Shown: positions 44,809 through 57,360, counted from the stretch's first letter. The stretch is 64,000 bases of DNA from Gongronella butleri (GCA_025201375.1 JAIWZP010000001.1:1164501-1228500); one strand, 5' to 3'. Translations and numbers: made by a program. The notes: a model not told the origin generated them from the sequence alone.

Positions 44809-45392
44809 TGGCGCAAAGCATTGGCGTGATCCTATACAAATAAATGAAAACATTAGTGAGTTCAGGCACAAAATTCATCAGCGTCCGGTGCGATCTTACA
44901 AATTGAGCAAGTTCCCAGCAGCCATCGACCCAAATACTATCAAAAACCAACAAAACAAGCTTTAGGTGAGCGTATGACGCCAAAAAAAGTAGCGACAAGG
45001 ACATATTGAACAGGTTTCTTGTTGTCGGTGGTGGTCATATTTATTGAATAAAAGTGAAGGAAAGGGGGAAGTAGGGAATGAAATGCAGGAGAAATAGATT
45101 CATGTGAATATAGGCAAGGGCCAATGCAGGCCTGGTCCCTTGATCTCATCAGTTTTGTTTTTGCAACACGGCTTAGTGCCTGACTTTCACATTAAAACCT
45201 TCTTGCTTTTGTAAAAAAAAATATATATATATATAAAAGGAAACCGGGTGGCCTGACATCTTTTTTAATTACGAGTGTGAGTGAGTAGGGCAAGTGGAAT
45301 GGGAAAAGGAAGGAAAGGAACAGATGCCCACACATCTATTATGTTTTAATATCAGTATTTATGCTTGATTTTGTATATCACCCAGTAGTGCC
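44773..45392. repeat. Inverted ~0.6-kb block within cassette unit 2
   Basis: The block is the reverse complement of ~48738-49365 of unit 3, spanning the RNase T2-ECT1 intergenic region and ECT1 exons 1-3. Both flanks (ATAATCATCAGT on the left, GCCATTGGCTCA on the right) match unit 3 in direct orientation, which defines two clean breakpoints. It includes an (AT)n microsatellite at ~45220-45235. Confidence 0.75.
44809..45038 (-). pseudogene. Inverted ECT1 exons 1-3 (cassette unit 2)
   Basis: Minus-strand copy of the ECT1 start region. ATGACCACCACCGAC begins at 45038, WVDGCW is at ~44920, and the exon 3 end GCGCCAG/GTAAG is at 44809. The exon 1 donor is lost (ATATG for GTATG) and GGCCACGCC became GGATCACGCC. 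The fragment is orphaned from the rest of the pseudogene by a local inversion. Confidence 0.85.
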
Positions 45393-45422
45393 ATTGGCTC
45401 ACTCCCCCTTTCTCTTTTTCAG

Positions 45423-46874
45423 GCCAAAGCCATGGGCGACTAGTTGATTGTCCGGTGTGCATTCGGACGCTGATATTGAGAAAAACAAGGGCCCTACATC
45501 GATGAAGGAAGAGGAGCGATAACGCGTTTCAAGAATTGAAACGGATGGGGATGATTTGCCTGAATGCAATCATGCATTCAGGGTGTCTCACGGCGTGTTT
45601 CTCTATTTTTAGTTATGCGGCCATTGCGACGTGCAAGTGGGTGGATGAGGTTGTCAAGGACGCGCCTTATTACATGCAGGTTGAGGTGCTCAAGGAATAC
45701 GATGTGGATTACTGTGTGCATGGTGACGACATCACGACCATGGCCGACGGCACCGATTGTTACCGGGCTGTCAAGGACGCCGGCCAAGGGATGCAAGCGC
45801 ACGGTCAGCGTGCAGACCACGGAAATTGTCGGCCGCATGCTACTCATGGCAAAGGACCTTCAACCAACCGCCGTGGCTCCGTGTCCTCCATCGACAGCGA
45901 GCAAATTGACAGCCTCAGTGCTGCAAAGGAACCCGTCCAAGCGCACCGGCGTCTCGCAATTCCTCCCAACCTCTAAGCGCATCGTACAATTCTCGGACAG
46001 ACGCGAACCAAAGCCCATCAACCGCATCGTCTATGTCGATGACACATTTGACTTGTTCACATCGGTAAGAAATCTCGACCATTGGTTATGGAAAAGCATC
46101 ATTGGCTCATTTTTCGCTTTTTCTGTTTTTTTTTTTTTTTTGTTTGTCAGGCCATGGTGTATTCCTTAAGCGCGCCAAGGCTCTGGGTGACTTTTTGATT
46201 GCTGGCATTCACGACGACCCTGTATGAAAGAGACGAAATGGCCATGTGTGTCCAACCGATGGATCGCTTATATTTTACTTTTTTTTGCTTGTTTTTGTAG
46301 ACGGTGAATGCCATCAAGGGCTCCAGTTTCCCTGTGATGAACTTGCACGAGCGCGCACTCAGCGTGCTGGCCTGCCGTGTAAGTCCAGACGGGGTACAGG
46401 CAAGCTCAATGGCTCACATTTGCAAATTTCTTTCATCATAGTACGTCGATGAGGTCATTTTGGGCGCGCCCTGCTCGTGCACCGCCGAGATCCTCGACAA
46501 CAAGGAATACCAACATTGTCGCCAGCAGTAACACGGATATCCACCGCGACTTGGACGGCAGCGATCCTTACAAAGTAAAAAAGAGCGAAAATCGTACATT
46601 TCGCAACATCTCACCTTTTTCTCTTTTTTTCAGCTGATCAAGGAACGTTGCATCAACCAAGTCGTTGAGAACCCCAAATCGACACTCACGACCGACGACA
46701 TCATCGACCGTGTCATTGACGCCACAAAGTGTAAGTCGCATTGCATTATTGACGAGTCATCTGCATCAGGTTGATCTCTTTTTGCGTTGTAGGTACGAGG
46801 AACGACAGCGCTGCAAGACTGGCAAGGCTGCTCTGGAAAAAGAGGCCGAGGACCAGGCTCGTGCCTCGCAGTAG
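45423..46874 (+). pseudogene. ECT1 pseudogene, exons 4-10 (cassette unit 2)
   Basis: The intact gene's exons 4-10 can be followed at ~45423-45522, 45613-46064, 46152-46226, 46301-46380, 46441-46576, 46634-46728 and 46793-46874. Lesions include an in-frame TAG early in exon 4 (GGCGACTAG). A 2-base loss falls near 45785 before the ECKRT motif, and a 1-base loss in FDLFHVG at ~46055. The second HxGH is altered at the exon 6 start (GCCATGG), and 5 bases are deleted near 46512. Exons 1-3 lie inverted upstream. It is clearly non-functional. Confidence 0.9.
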
Positions 46875-46879
46875 AGGAG

Positions 46880-47187
46880 GCCACCATTGTATGCGTACCA
46901 ATGAATCCTTGCTCTCCTCGGGATTTGGGCACGCGACGATAAGAAAAATCAGGGCCCAGTTGGATCTGCTCATTGTCAAACACAAACGACGGCAGCTTGA
47001 ATGCAACAAAGGCACGCTGGAGCTCGTCGGTTTGGTTGCTTGCTTGCAAGTGCTGGATCTCACTGCGTGTCTCCTCGTACTATGATAAAACCCCCCAAAG
47101 ATAAGGCCGCCTGCTCGGGTCACAAATACTCCTGTTTCTTACCTTATCCAGTCGGAGCCATTCTTCGACAAGCGTGTTGATATCCAT
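46880..47187 (-). pseudogene. Chimeric phosphoglucomutase fragment (cassette unit 3)
   Basis: On the minus strand the start codon region (ATG at 47187, [12 protein letters not shown] exon 1) and exon 2 (about 46995-47080, [10 protein letters not shown]) are followed directly by part of exon 6 (KLPSFVFDNEQIQ, NPEE..). Exons 3-5, including the catalytic serine loop, are deleted. The sequence stops at the 3' end of the ECT1 pseudogene at ~46875. The remnant keeps the shared promoter with RNase T2 copy 3 and could still be transcribed. Confidence 0.85.
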
Positions 47188-47267
47188 AAGTGTGGTGTGG
47201 GTGAAGCAAGACAAAAAGAGAAACGAAACCGGAAACCCAAAAAAAAAGTTAAAGGCGCTATTTTTCC

Positions 47268-47318
47268 ACGGGTCTTGGATTCTTGCGCGCTATTTAAAGC
47301 CAGAAGCCATTCATGCAA
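47268..47318. promoter_or_regulatory. Conserved cassette promoter core (unit 3)
   Basis: CGGGTCTTGG, TATTTAAA (47291-47298) and a CCATTCATGCA element occur in the same order and spacing as at 40149-40198 and 43135-43185, ending ~40-60 bases before the RNase T2 start. Confidence 0.6.
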
Positions 47319-47357
47319 ACTTTCTTTTTTCTTTTGCTGCGCATTCTCAGCTCTACA

Positions 47358-48519
47358 ATGAAAATACACTCGCGCGCTGTATTAATTTTGCTCGGGGCCT
47401 TGCTTACCGCCGCCGATCAGTTCGTCAAAAAATACGACGGCCCTGTGTGCAATAGTAAGGCACCGTTTGCCTCGGCCTACGATACCCCATTTGCCTCACT
47501 TTGTTGCTTTTTTGTACTTTTTTGCCCCGTTTGCGTTTTTTCCTTTAGAAACCGTTCTATCTTGCCATTGGGACGGCGCCGACGTCGACAGCTGCTGCTC
47601 GCCCACCCATGGCCTTTTCATACTCTCGCTCCAATGGGTCGAAAATGTGGGTCCAAATGACGATTTTACTATTCAAGGCCTTTACCCCGATACTTGGTAT
47701 GTCTTTTGTCACCACGACGCGCAAAAAGCTGATTGATTCCCTTTTTTGGGTCACGGGCAGCCCTGGCATCCGTAATCCTAGGCGCGTCTGCGATCCCACG
47801 CGTGTTTCCGACCAAATTGGTCCCATTATCCGCTCCAAGAAGCCTTCGCTCTACCAGGAGCTCAACAGGATTTGGCCAAGCACCGGTGGCGACAATAATG
47901 CGTATGAAGCCCTTTTATAGTTTGCTTTTTCACGTAAAGATAAGATTTACCCCCCTCTTTTTTTCTTTGTATTAAGGTTCTGGTCACAGGAATGGACAAA
48001 ACAGTGAGTTCAACGAAAGCGAAAGGCAACTGTGCGCTGATTTTTAATCTTCTAGTGGCACCTGCGTCAGCACCCTCAGTCCAAAATGCTACGGCGATAC
48101 GTACGAAAAGTATCAAGACGTCGTGGATTATTTCCAGGTATAAATTTTAACCCGCATGGCACGGGTCATTGCTAATTTGTTTCTGTAGAAAACGGTGGAT
48201 TTGCATGCCGAATACGATGTCTTTGGCGCGCTAAAGTAAACAATGGCCGTGCCCATGTGCCAAGACGAAATGGCGCTCATGTTTTCTCTTTTTTCATAGT
48301 CTTGCTGGCGTGGCGCCTGGGAACGAGTACCAGACGAGCAATATGGTGGACGTGCTGCGCGATGCCTTTGGAAAAGAGGTCAAGCTTAATTGCGATCCGT
48401 CTGGCAAGCTGTCGGAAATCCGCCTCTTTTTCTATGTACAGGGCCGTGACACATATGTCCTCACAGATGCCGTGGAAGGTGGCACGTGCGGCCAGACCGT
48501 GTATTTCCCAAGAAAGTAG
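47358..48519 (+). CDS. RNase T2-like protein, copy 3 (two catalytic His replaced by Gln)
   Basis: Seven exons (47358-47454, 47549-47696, 47761-47901, 47977-48003, 48056-48137, 48190-48236, 48300-48519) total 762 nt, giving 253 residues. Signal peptide, cysteines, intron positions and C-terminus match copy 1. CAS I reads FTIQGLYPDT (Gln75 for the catalytic His, Tyr78 for Trp) and CAS II reads FWSQEWTKHGTC (Gln133 for the first His; Glu134 and His138 kept). Loss of the CAS I histidine abolishes catalysis in studied T2 enzymes, so this copy is probably a pseudo-enzyme. The fully open frame and intact splice sites argue for either very recent loss or a retained non-catalytic role such as RNA binding. 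Confidence 0.9.
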
Positions 48520-49096
48520 ACCCCTGTGCCAACAGAGTGTTTTTCACGATTCGTTTTCTCTGATTTCGAAAGAGCTACGCTCATATAACGAATCGTCAAA
48601 AGAAGTAACAGTAAGATCAAAAAAGTAGTATCAGTCTTCAAAAGTAAGTAATAAAAGTTCCTGTGTCTAATCTCTAAAACTACAGCGCGAATCTCTGGAA
48701 GGTGATGTTTTAAAACACCTCGATTTAATAATCGTCAGTCTTTGTTACTGTGTGATAGACAAAATCAAGCGTAAATAGTGATATTAAAACATAATGGATG
48801 TGTGGGCATCTGGCTCATTCCTTTCTTTCCTTTTTGTGTTCCACTTGCTCTGGCGTTATTAAAAAAGATGTCAGGCCACCCTGTTTCCTTCTTTTTTTTT
48901 TTTATTTTTTTACAAGAGCAAGAAGGTTTTAATGTGAAAGTCAGGCACTCCGCCGTGTCGAAAAAAACTGATGAGATCAAGGGACCAGGTCTGCCATTGG
49001 CCAATGCCCCAAAATGCACCTGAAAAAATGGTAGTGTCTATTTCTTCTGCGTTTCATTCCCCTCTTCCCCCTTTCCTTCACTTTTATTCAATAAAT
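48520..49096. other. Intergenic, RNase T2 copy 3 to ECT1
   Basis: No gene. It is homologous to 44523-45392 (partly inverted there) and to 41428-41700. It contains the RNase T2 3' UTR and the ECT1 leader (pyrimidine-rich 49055-49090). Confidence 0.6.
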
Positions 49097-50897
<1,801 letters not shown>

Positions 50898-51714
50898 AGG
50901 ATGCCACAATTGTAAATTATCGTGTAAAAATAATAAAAAGAAACGCTTTTGTCTCTGCACGTATGATACTGTACTTGTTTTGCTCTCTTTAAATCTCGAT
51001 GCGGATTCGAATGCCGTCAGAAAAAGCTGAAAACCGGAGGACGATCACGTTGTTCTCGAGAACGACCAAGAAAAGGCGACATTTTCGCAAATTTCTCATA
51101 CGTATGAAATCGCGCGATGCTTCAGGCATTGAAATTATGGCACGCGTCTGTTTCTGTCATCTGATATCATTTTGAAAACATGGACGGATTGACGCTTTAT
51201 TTGTGTGCAAAAATCCAAAACGGATGAGAATCATGTTTTTGTGCATTTCTCTGGCACTTGTTGGGTTGTTGGCTGGTTTTTTTTTTTTTCGCGCATGCGG
51301 AAACTCAAATTTGTGAACACAGTATGGACAGACATCAGCAGCAGAGTCGAACCAGTATCAACAGCGAAGATATCATAAGGGACGCGACGACTTACGATAC
51401 GAAATAGCGCCTCAAGCGCCCGTTTGGCAGCCACATTGCTCAAGCAAGTTATTATATATGGTGCCATCAAGTGGGTATGAATATGACATGATATGATACC
51501 AAATTGAGAAAAATGAGAAAAAAAAAAAAAAACTTGAATGCAGCGAATTAAGATCAGAACACAATCTGCCAAGGTGGCGCAGTCGACGATTGCATTAACA
51601 AATGCGTGGCACGCCGGCGTGCCACAAAAGACGCTCGCGTTAAAAGGCAGCGTGGGATGTTTATTGGGCTATTGGCTACAAGAGGTGCAAAACAAATATC
51701 ATATTAGTATGGAT
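50898..51714. other. Intergenic with decayed repeat
   Basis: A polyadenylation-like AATAAAA lies at ~50930. Bases ~51020-51330 belong to a decayed repeat also present at ~57000-57360. No gene is seen on either strand. A plus ORF at 51538-51903 overlaps the minus-strand exon below and is judged its mirror. Confidence 0.5.
51020..51330. repeat. Decayed dispersed repeat, family 2
   Basis: The CCAAAACGGATGA core at 51215 continues through TTTTGTGCATTT and GCGGAAACTCAAATTT. The same words occur in the same order at 57250-57345. CGATGCTTCAGG at ~51115 recurs at ~59708. Confidence 0.55.
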
Positions 51715-51929
51715 TTACAGGAGGATGACAAGGGCACAACCAATGGCCAGCAGCGTGACGGTCATTGTGGCAGTCCACATGTGAATGGGGGACGACGAGG
51801 AGGCGGCGTCATTGCCGGTCGAGGGCACGAGGATCGGCTGCGGGTCGGCATGGAGGCGCGCATGGTTGCTACCCGGTCCATCGCTTGCTATTGTACTGGG
51901 TAACGTGGTGCTGGATGGCAGATCTTGTA
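51715..51929 (-). CDS. Candidate C-terminal exon with a hydrophobic end (tail- or GPI-anchored?)
   Basis: After a TTTAG acceptor at 51930 the frame reads a Ser/Thr/Pro-rich stretch (LPSSTTLPSTIASDG, NDAASSSSP) and ends in a hydrophobic C-terminus (MTVTLLAIGCALVILL) directly at the stop. That is the architecture of a GPI-anchor signal or tail anchor. I could not connect it in frame to the open segment upstream (52001-52366): the GTGC/GTAAAA donor at ~52006 is in the wrong phase for this frame. The gene model is unresolved. Confidence 0.4.
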
Positions 51930-52000
51930 CTAAAGCAACGAAACAATTATAAAAAAAAAAGTTGAGCTCACTCTGCATTGGCGGTCACAGCTGTTTTTTT

Positions 52001-52366
52001 TTACGCACTGCTTGACGACATGCCACGCGCTGGCGGGAGAGGCGCCTGTGGATGAATGGCCGCGTCGGTGCGGCCATCGTCATCTTGATAGCCTGTGCTG
52101 TCGCTGTTGGTCAGCCCATGACCATAGCGGCTGGCACCGCCGACAGACTCGCTAAATGTGGTTTGATCTTGGTCGTCGTCTTGACCGAGCATATTGTCGG
52201 CGTGAACCGCCCATCTTGCGACCAGCGGGCGCCGCAATGCTCGCCGACGTGGCCGCTGTATCATGGATGATGACGACAACGACGCCGGCGGCGAGGATGC
52301 TTCCACTAACGATTGAAACAGCAGCAACACATGGATGCTGTACAGCCATCCAGAGGAAAGCAGCAT
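52001..52366 (-). CDS. Hypothetical protein with N-terminal hydrophobic segment
   Basis: A 121-residue frame from the ATG at 52366. It has a signal-peptide- or anchor-like start (SIHVLLLFQSLVEASS), a Ser stretch, a strongly basic patch (RPRRRALRRP), then an Asp/Gln/Ser/Gly-rich hydrophilic tail ending ARGMSSSSA. No family is recognised. An alternative frame of the same DNA encodes a TM-like stretch (VSIVSGSILAAGVVVVIIHD), so a frame change by an unseen intron is possible. It may form one gene with 51715-51929. Confidence 0.35.
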   Translation of the reverse strand: MLLSSGWLYSIHVLLLFQSLVEASSPPASLSSSSMIQRPRRRALRRPLVARWAVHADNMLGQDDDQDQTTFSESVGGASRYGHGLTNSDSTGYQDDDGRTDAAIHPQAPLPPARGMSSSSA

Positions 52367-52802
52367 GGATGAAGCGAAATACGTGGCAAGAAGCGGCAGG
52401 AAAGAAAAAAAGGGAGGGCAACGGACTGGTATGTGAGTATATCTCTTTTTTTTTACAAAATGGATGGATTGAAAGGGGAAAGAAAGAAATGACCTTGAGT
52501 TTCTTTTTTTTTTTTTTTCCATCACGGAGCTGCCCCAGGGAGCATGGGACGTGGGAGGCACGGAGGGAAGAGGGAGAGTGAAAAGGTAAAAAGGTCGTTG
52601 GCATCACAATTCCTGGAATCACGGCGTGTCGTGTCGTTTCAATTCCATCGGCACGAACTAGGCGATAAAAAACCGAGAAAAGAGCACAATTTTTTTAATT
52701 CCAGTAAAAAGAGACTATATACGAGAGGGTGGGTGACAATGGGTGGGGAAGGGAGAGTGGAAGGGAAGAAAAGAGCAAAAATAAAAAAATAGATATATTG
52801 AT
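52367..52802. other. Intergenic, 3' of PDI
   Basis: Purine-rich with A/T runs. It probably holds the PDI 3' UTR and the promoter of the hypothetical gene downstream. Nothing else was recognised. Confidence 0.5.
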
Positions 52803-54467
52803 TTAAAGCTCATCGTGGTCGACGGCAGCTTCATCGTCAGCAGGCACGACGTTTTCTTCTTGCTGCTCCTCGGGCTGGGCTTCCTTTTCTTCCTTGACCT
52901 CGGTCTCGGGGACGGCCGTGTCGACGGAGAGGTCGATGTCCTTGTTGGAGGCGTGTTCCTTGATGAACTTGACGAGATCAGCGTGCGAGCGATCACCAGC
53001 ATAGTCAACAATCTCGTTGGTACCGGCCTTGATGAACTTGAGGGTGGGGAAGCCTTCGACCTTGATGCCGACCTCAGGGGGGATATCATTGGAGGTGCCG
53101 TCGAGCTTGGCAATGACGACATTGGTGTTGAGGGTGCCGACCTGCTGGGCGAGCTTCTCCCAGGTGGGAGCCAAGTTCTGGCAGTGGCCGCACCAGGGCG
53201 CATACACCTCGAGGAACACGTCATTGTCCTTGTCCAAGACAATCTCATTGAATTGCTTGCCAACGACCACCTTGACGGGCTCGTCGTTCTTCTCGGGGAT
53301 GTCATCAGAGTTGAGGTGGGGCGCAACCTCACCAGCAACGAACTTGTCGACGTACTCGCCAAAGGCCTCAGTGGTCAATTCACCAGTATAGGGGAATTTG
53401 GCAGCGGTCTCGAGGTTTTGGATGGCGAGCGCGGGCCATTGGCCCTCCTTGAGGCCAACATTGTTCGCGTGGCCGCCGTACAGCTTGGCGTCCAAGTGAG
53501 CAAACGAGACCTTGCCCTTGTACTTTTGAGCAATGGGGCGCACAACGGCATCGAGCTTGGCATGGTCTTCCTCATTGTCGGTGAAGATGTACGCGAGGGG
53601 GAGACCAGTCTCCATGTATTGGCTAAAGTTCTCGCCCGAGATCTGGTCCAACAGAGGCAGAGAGTGATCCTTCAAAAAGGCTTCAATGTCGCCATTCTCC
53701 TTGACGGCCTCGGCGCCCTTGAGCTCGACGGTGGGCTCGTCGAATTGGCGGTACAAGACCAACGAGGGGAATTGCTCAACACCTTGCGCCTTGGCAACCT
53801 CCTTGTCAGTCACAACACCGAAGACATAGTTGTCACGGAGCTTGTTGCCGGCGGCATCAAAGGTCGTGCGCGTCTCGGCGTCCTCAGCATCCAAGTAGGC
53901 AATAAGAACCATGCGGTCGCTGCCCTTGAACGTGTTGAGCACGTCAACATTGTCCAAGACAGAGACAGCAGGCAAGGCCTGCTTCTTCATGTAGCTGACA
54001 ATGCCATCAGCCTGGCGCGAACCCTTGTACTCGGTCGCGTCACCTTGACGGAACACCTTGAGCGTGGGGTAGCCTTGCACGCCGTGCTCCTGGCACAAGT
54101 CTTGGTTCTCCGTGCAGTCAACCTTGGCCAAAGGAATCGATTCCTTGAGCTCAGTCGCCGCTTTTTCGTATTCAGGGGCTAAAAAAAAAAAAAAGATCAA
54201 AAAAGCGCGTCAATCGCATGAATTCAGACGCCACCATGGCAACAATGGCAAAATAAACACCCCGTATCCTTCCAATTCCTTACCAAGAGCCTTGCAGTGA
54301 CCGCACCAAGGAGCAAAGAACTCGACAAGCATCAAGTCCTTGCCATCGACGTTTTCCTTGAAGTCCTTGCTAGTCAAGGAGATGACATTGCTGTCGTCAG
54401 CCAAGACCGAGGAGATGGAGGCAAAAGAAGCCAGGATAGCAGACAAAAGGATAGTTTTCTTGACCAT
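52803..54467 (-). CDS. PDI1: Protein disulfide isomerase
   Basis: PDI forms and rearranges disulfides of secretory proteins in the ER lumen. Two exons (54284-54467, 52803-54178) total 1,560 nt, giving 519 residues. A signal peptide is at ~1-23 (TILLSAILASFASISSVLA). Thioredoxin domain a has APWCGHCKAL (CGHC 55-58), the b and b' domains lie in the middle, and domain a' has APWCGHCQNL (CGHC 391-394). An acidic Glu-rich tail ends in the ER-retrieval signal HDEL. The only intron follows the first CGHC, at KAL/APEYEKA. The HDEL variant is typical of fungi and plants. A TTTAAA-type TATA candidate lies ~130 bases upstream (about 54594). Codon choice is visibly biased, with few rare codons, as expected for a highly expressed gene. 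Confidence 0.97.
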
Positions 54468-54874
54468 GTTGGAGAGAAGAAGCAAGATGAACAAAAAAAA
54501 AAAAAAAGAAAAGAAAAAAGAAAAAAAGACGCAGCTCCTTTTTTTTTCTAGCCCTTTTTGTGCTCGAAATGAATAAATGCAGCCACTCATAAAGTTTAAA
54601 TGGGCTGAATGTCCGCCAATGAGATCAGGGCAAGTAGCGCACTGGCAGTTGCTGAAGATTTCTACACTCCGTCCTTTCGAGTGTGGCAGTGCTGCATATT
54701 TCGCCAATGATGCGCGCCCTAAAGGGTCTCTTCCTCCCTCGTCTTTCATGGCTCGCATCCCCCACTCCACCCCCTTGACTCCTCCAATTAGCCCTTGGTC
54801 TCGTTACAAATGCAAAAAGAAAAAAAAGAGAGAATAAACAGACACGCACGCCTCCTCTGTCTCCAATCCTTTAT

Positions 54875-55598
54875 TTATGAATGGCTATGAGATGAGCCGA
54901 GCATCTTGTACGCGACGACCCGCTGCCGCGTGCCCTGGGGAGGCATCATCAGGAACGTGTAATCGTTTTCACCACGCCGAATGTGGCTGGTCCATGTCAC
55001 TGGCGAATCACGCTCGCCCCACACCGACACGGCCACCCACGGCTGATCGGGCGATTGCAGCATGCGTTTCCTAGATGACAAATGGCACAAAAAATCAAAG
55101 GTCCATGATCAATTGATTTTTTTTTCCTGGTTTAATGTTACCTGGCCGTGATGAGGCATTGGCGCACAAAGGTAGGCGGCACGAGACCGGTCCAAGACAC
55201 GGCAGTGCCCAAGGCATTGTCCAAAACAGGCGCAGGGGGCTGATAGGTCGAGACAAAAGCGTTGGAGGCCGCTGATTGAGCGCGGTCCGCTGACAAATAA
55301 AGCAACCCGAGCCATTCCATCGCAGCCAGGACGTCGTGTTCCCATTGTGCCGTTGCCAACAATTGCCCGTCAGCCTCCTCTTGCTGCTGCAGGGAGCCAA
55401 AAACAGGGAGCGAAATGTTGTCTGTTGTGCCCACTTGCAGCGTGCATGTCGCCTCCTCCGCCCCCAGTTCCTCAGGGAAATCGATCTGCGCCGTCTCGCC
55501 CGTCACTAATAAAAACCCAGGGGGTGTGAATGCGCGCCCAAAAACGCGCGCAGGAGAAAGTTCAAGGAGCATTTTCCATCGAAGAATAACAAAAAAAC

Positions 55599-55629
<31 letters not shown>

Positions 55630-56438
55630 AGAAACGTACCTTTGTCGACAGCCGCCACGCGCCATTGCATCGGCTCGGCCATATTGTGGTCCAAGCACCA
55701 AAGTAACCGATCATACGTCTTGTTGCCGGGGCCAGTCTTGCTGCTAGATAAATCGACGTCGATGACTGGGAAAAAAATAAAAATAAAGTGTAAATTCAAG
55801 GTTTCAGGGACGCGCAGGAGGGAAAAAAAAAAAAAAAAAAAAAAAGATTTATAAAATGGATGCCACGGAAAGTCGCAAATTATCTTACCAAATCGGTCCT
55901 GATTCTTGATTCTCTGTCCGACGATGCCAAACGTCTCGTACGCTTGCTTGCCCATGCTGATGACCAGGTGGCGCCGATGATCCAGCGTCACTACGACGTC
56001 CGTGTCTAAATTGGTGTGAATGCTATGTACAAGGAGGTAATCTGAGACAAAAAAAATTGGAAGAAATGAGCCATTGACAATGCTCTGGCGTGTTTTCCAA
56101 GCGCGTCTTACACGGTGCCGACGCGTGGATATATTTTTTGAAGAGCGCGTCCTGTAGCAGCTTGGCGCACGGCGCCTTGACGTTGTAGTAGACAGGCGCA
56201 GGTGCGTGGGCAAACAGATCGCGCGCTTCCTCGCTCGTGCAAAAGGGCAAAAAGATCGTCAACTATAGAAAAGGTCGGCGAATGAGCTTGTTTTTCCTTG
56301 TTACGCCGTATTTTGTACCTTTTTATTGAACGGGTGGTTGTCCACTGTCTTGCGCCATTGCTCCTCATGTTGCTCATAATCGTAACAGGCAAGATCGCAA
56401 TACGAAGGTGGCGCGGGCTCCGTCTGATATACGCTCAT
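54875..56438 (-). CDS. RPP40: Ribonuclease P/MRP protein subunit Rpp40
   Basis: Rpp40 is a protein subunit of nuclear RNase P/MRP (tRNA 5' and rRNA processing). Six exons (56319-56438, 56112-56262, 55889-56041, 55640-55765, 55142-55505, 54875-55070) total 1,110 nt, giving 369 residues (human RPP40 363). Family features, in order, are a central VIDVDLSSSKTGP...YDRLLWCLDH block, EWLGLLYL, FVSTYQPP, and the C-terminal hallmark PWVAVSVWGERDSPVTW followed by GENDYTFLM. Yeast lacks a clear Rpp40, so its presence fits an early-diverging fungus. The stop codon overlaps an AATAAA (TCATAAATAAAGG), giving an extremely short 3' UTR if that signal is used. Confidence 0.88.
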
Positions 56439-56999
56439 ACCAATTGAAAAGGAAGAAAAGGTGAAAAAAGGACAGAGCGGAGCCCGCGGCGCAGTTGCGC
56501 CGTTTGTTTATTTGCATTCGCATGACTCTGATGATTTCCTGTCGCGCACGCGACTGTGCAAATACCCGGTTACGCTATGAATAGTGCATTTTCGCTACTT
56601 TTTCCATGAAAAGACCCCAATGTAACGATAAAGAATGAAAATATTGTCAAACGTTAAGCCTCCAGAGCCGCTTGTCGATCCACAAGCCCATAAACAAAGG
56701 TCGGCATTGCTCCATTTTACATCGTGTATGCATTTCATGCCATTTCGCGTCGCCTGAGTAATACAAAATCAGGGTTTCGACACCTGGTTCGACAATAAAA
56801 ATGGTATTTTTAAGGTGGTCGTCCAGTTCAATTCTGTGGAACAAAAAAAAAAAAAAAAAGATGAGCAGTACTGTATTCCTTTGGTGGCTTCCAGTACGAA
56901 AACGTCTAGTTGAAGACCGGAAAATTGGTCTCAAAGGCTAAGAGCGTGAATGAATATGTCTACACATCATCATTGATGGATGGCCGGAAAACATTTGCC

Positions 57000-57360
57000 G
57001 TTTTTTGGTTGTTTTGGCACATGTTGTCTTGAAAAGTAAAAAAAAACCAGAGGTCAAAATAAGACCATTCTCGAAATAAACACCGTTTCACGAAAATGCG
57101 CAAATGCTACTGTACACAGCCCACCAAAAATCCTCGATGGATTGCCTCCATACTGTACTTTGTCGCTTACGTATACAGTAGCACGCGCCAGATTCTGCCT
57201 ACTGATGAGGTCAAAATACGAACAGCAGATCAAACGCTTTACTGTATTTCCAAAACGGATGAAATTTGCTTGTGCTTTTGTGCATTTTTCAGGTACTTGC
57301 CGAGATACTGCCACTGATTTTTTTTCATGTTTGCGGAAGCTCAAATTTTACAGTAGGTAC
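57000..57360. repeat. Decayed dispersed repeat, family 2, second copy
   Basis: Colinear with 51020-51330. It shares CCAAAACGGATGA (57250), TTTTGTGCATTT and TTGCGGAAGCTCAAATTT. It ends in a tight cluster of TACAGTAGGTACAGTAGGTAC-type words. Confidence 0.55.

Noticed and set aside
46246..47049. Short ORFs in the 45.4-47.2 kb region as new genes
   Set aside because: Every segment aligns with exons of ECT1 (plus) or phosphoglucomutase (minus) and carries frameshifts, stops or deletions. They are pseudogene pieces.
51538..51903. 121-codon plus ORF
   Set aside because: Overlaps antisense the Ser/Thr-rich minus exon with a hydrophobic C-terminus. The plus frame has Gly/Arg-rich mirror composition and no motif.
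52815..54182. 455-codon plus-strand ORF antisense to PDI
   Set aside because: It mirrors the strongly codon-biased PDI frame: Val/Leu/Gly-rich, with no motif and no splice structure. PDI on the minus strand explains every base.
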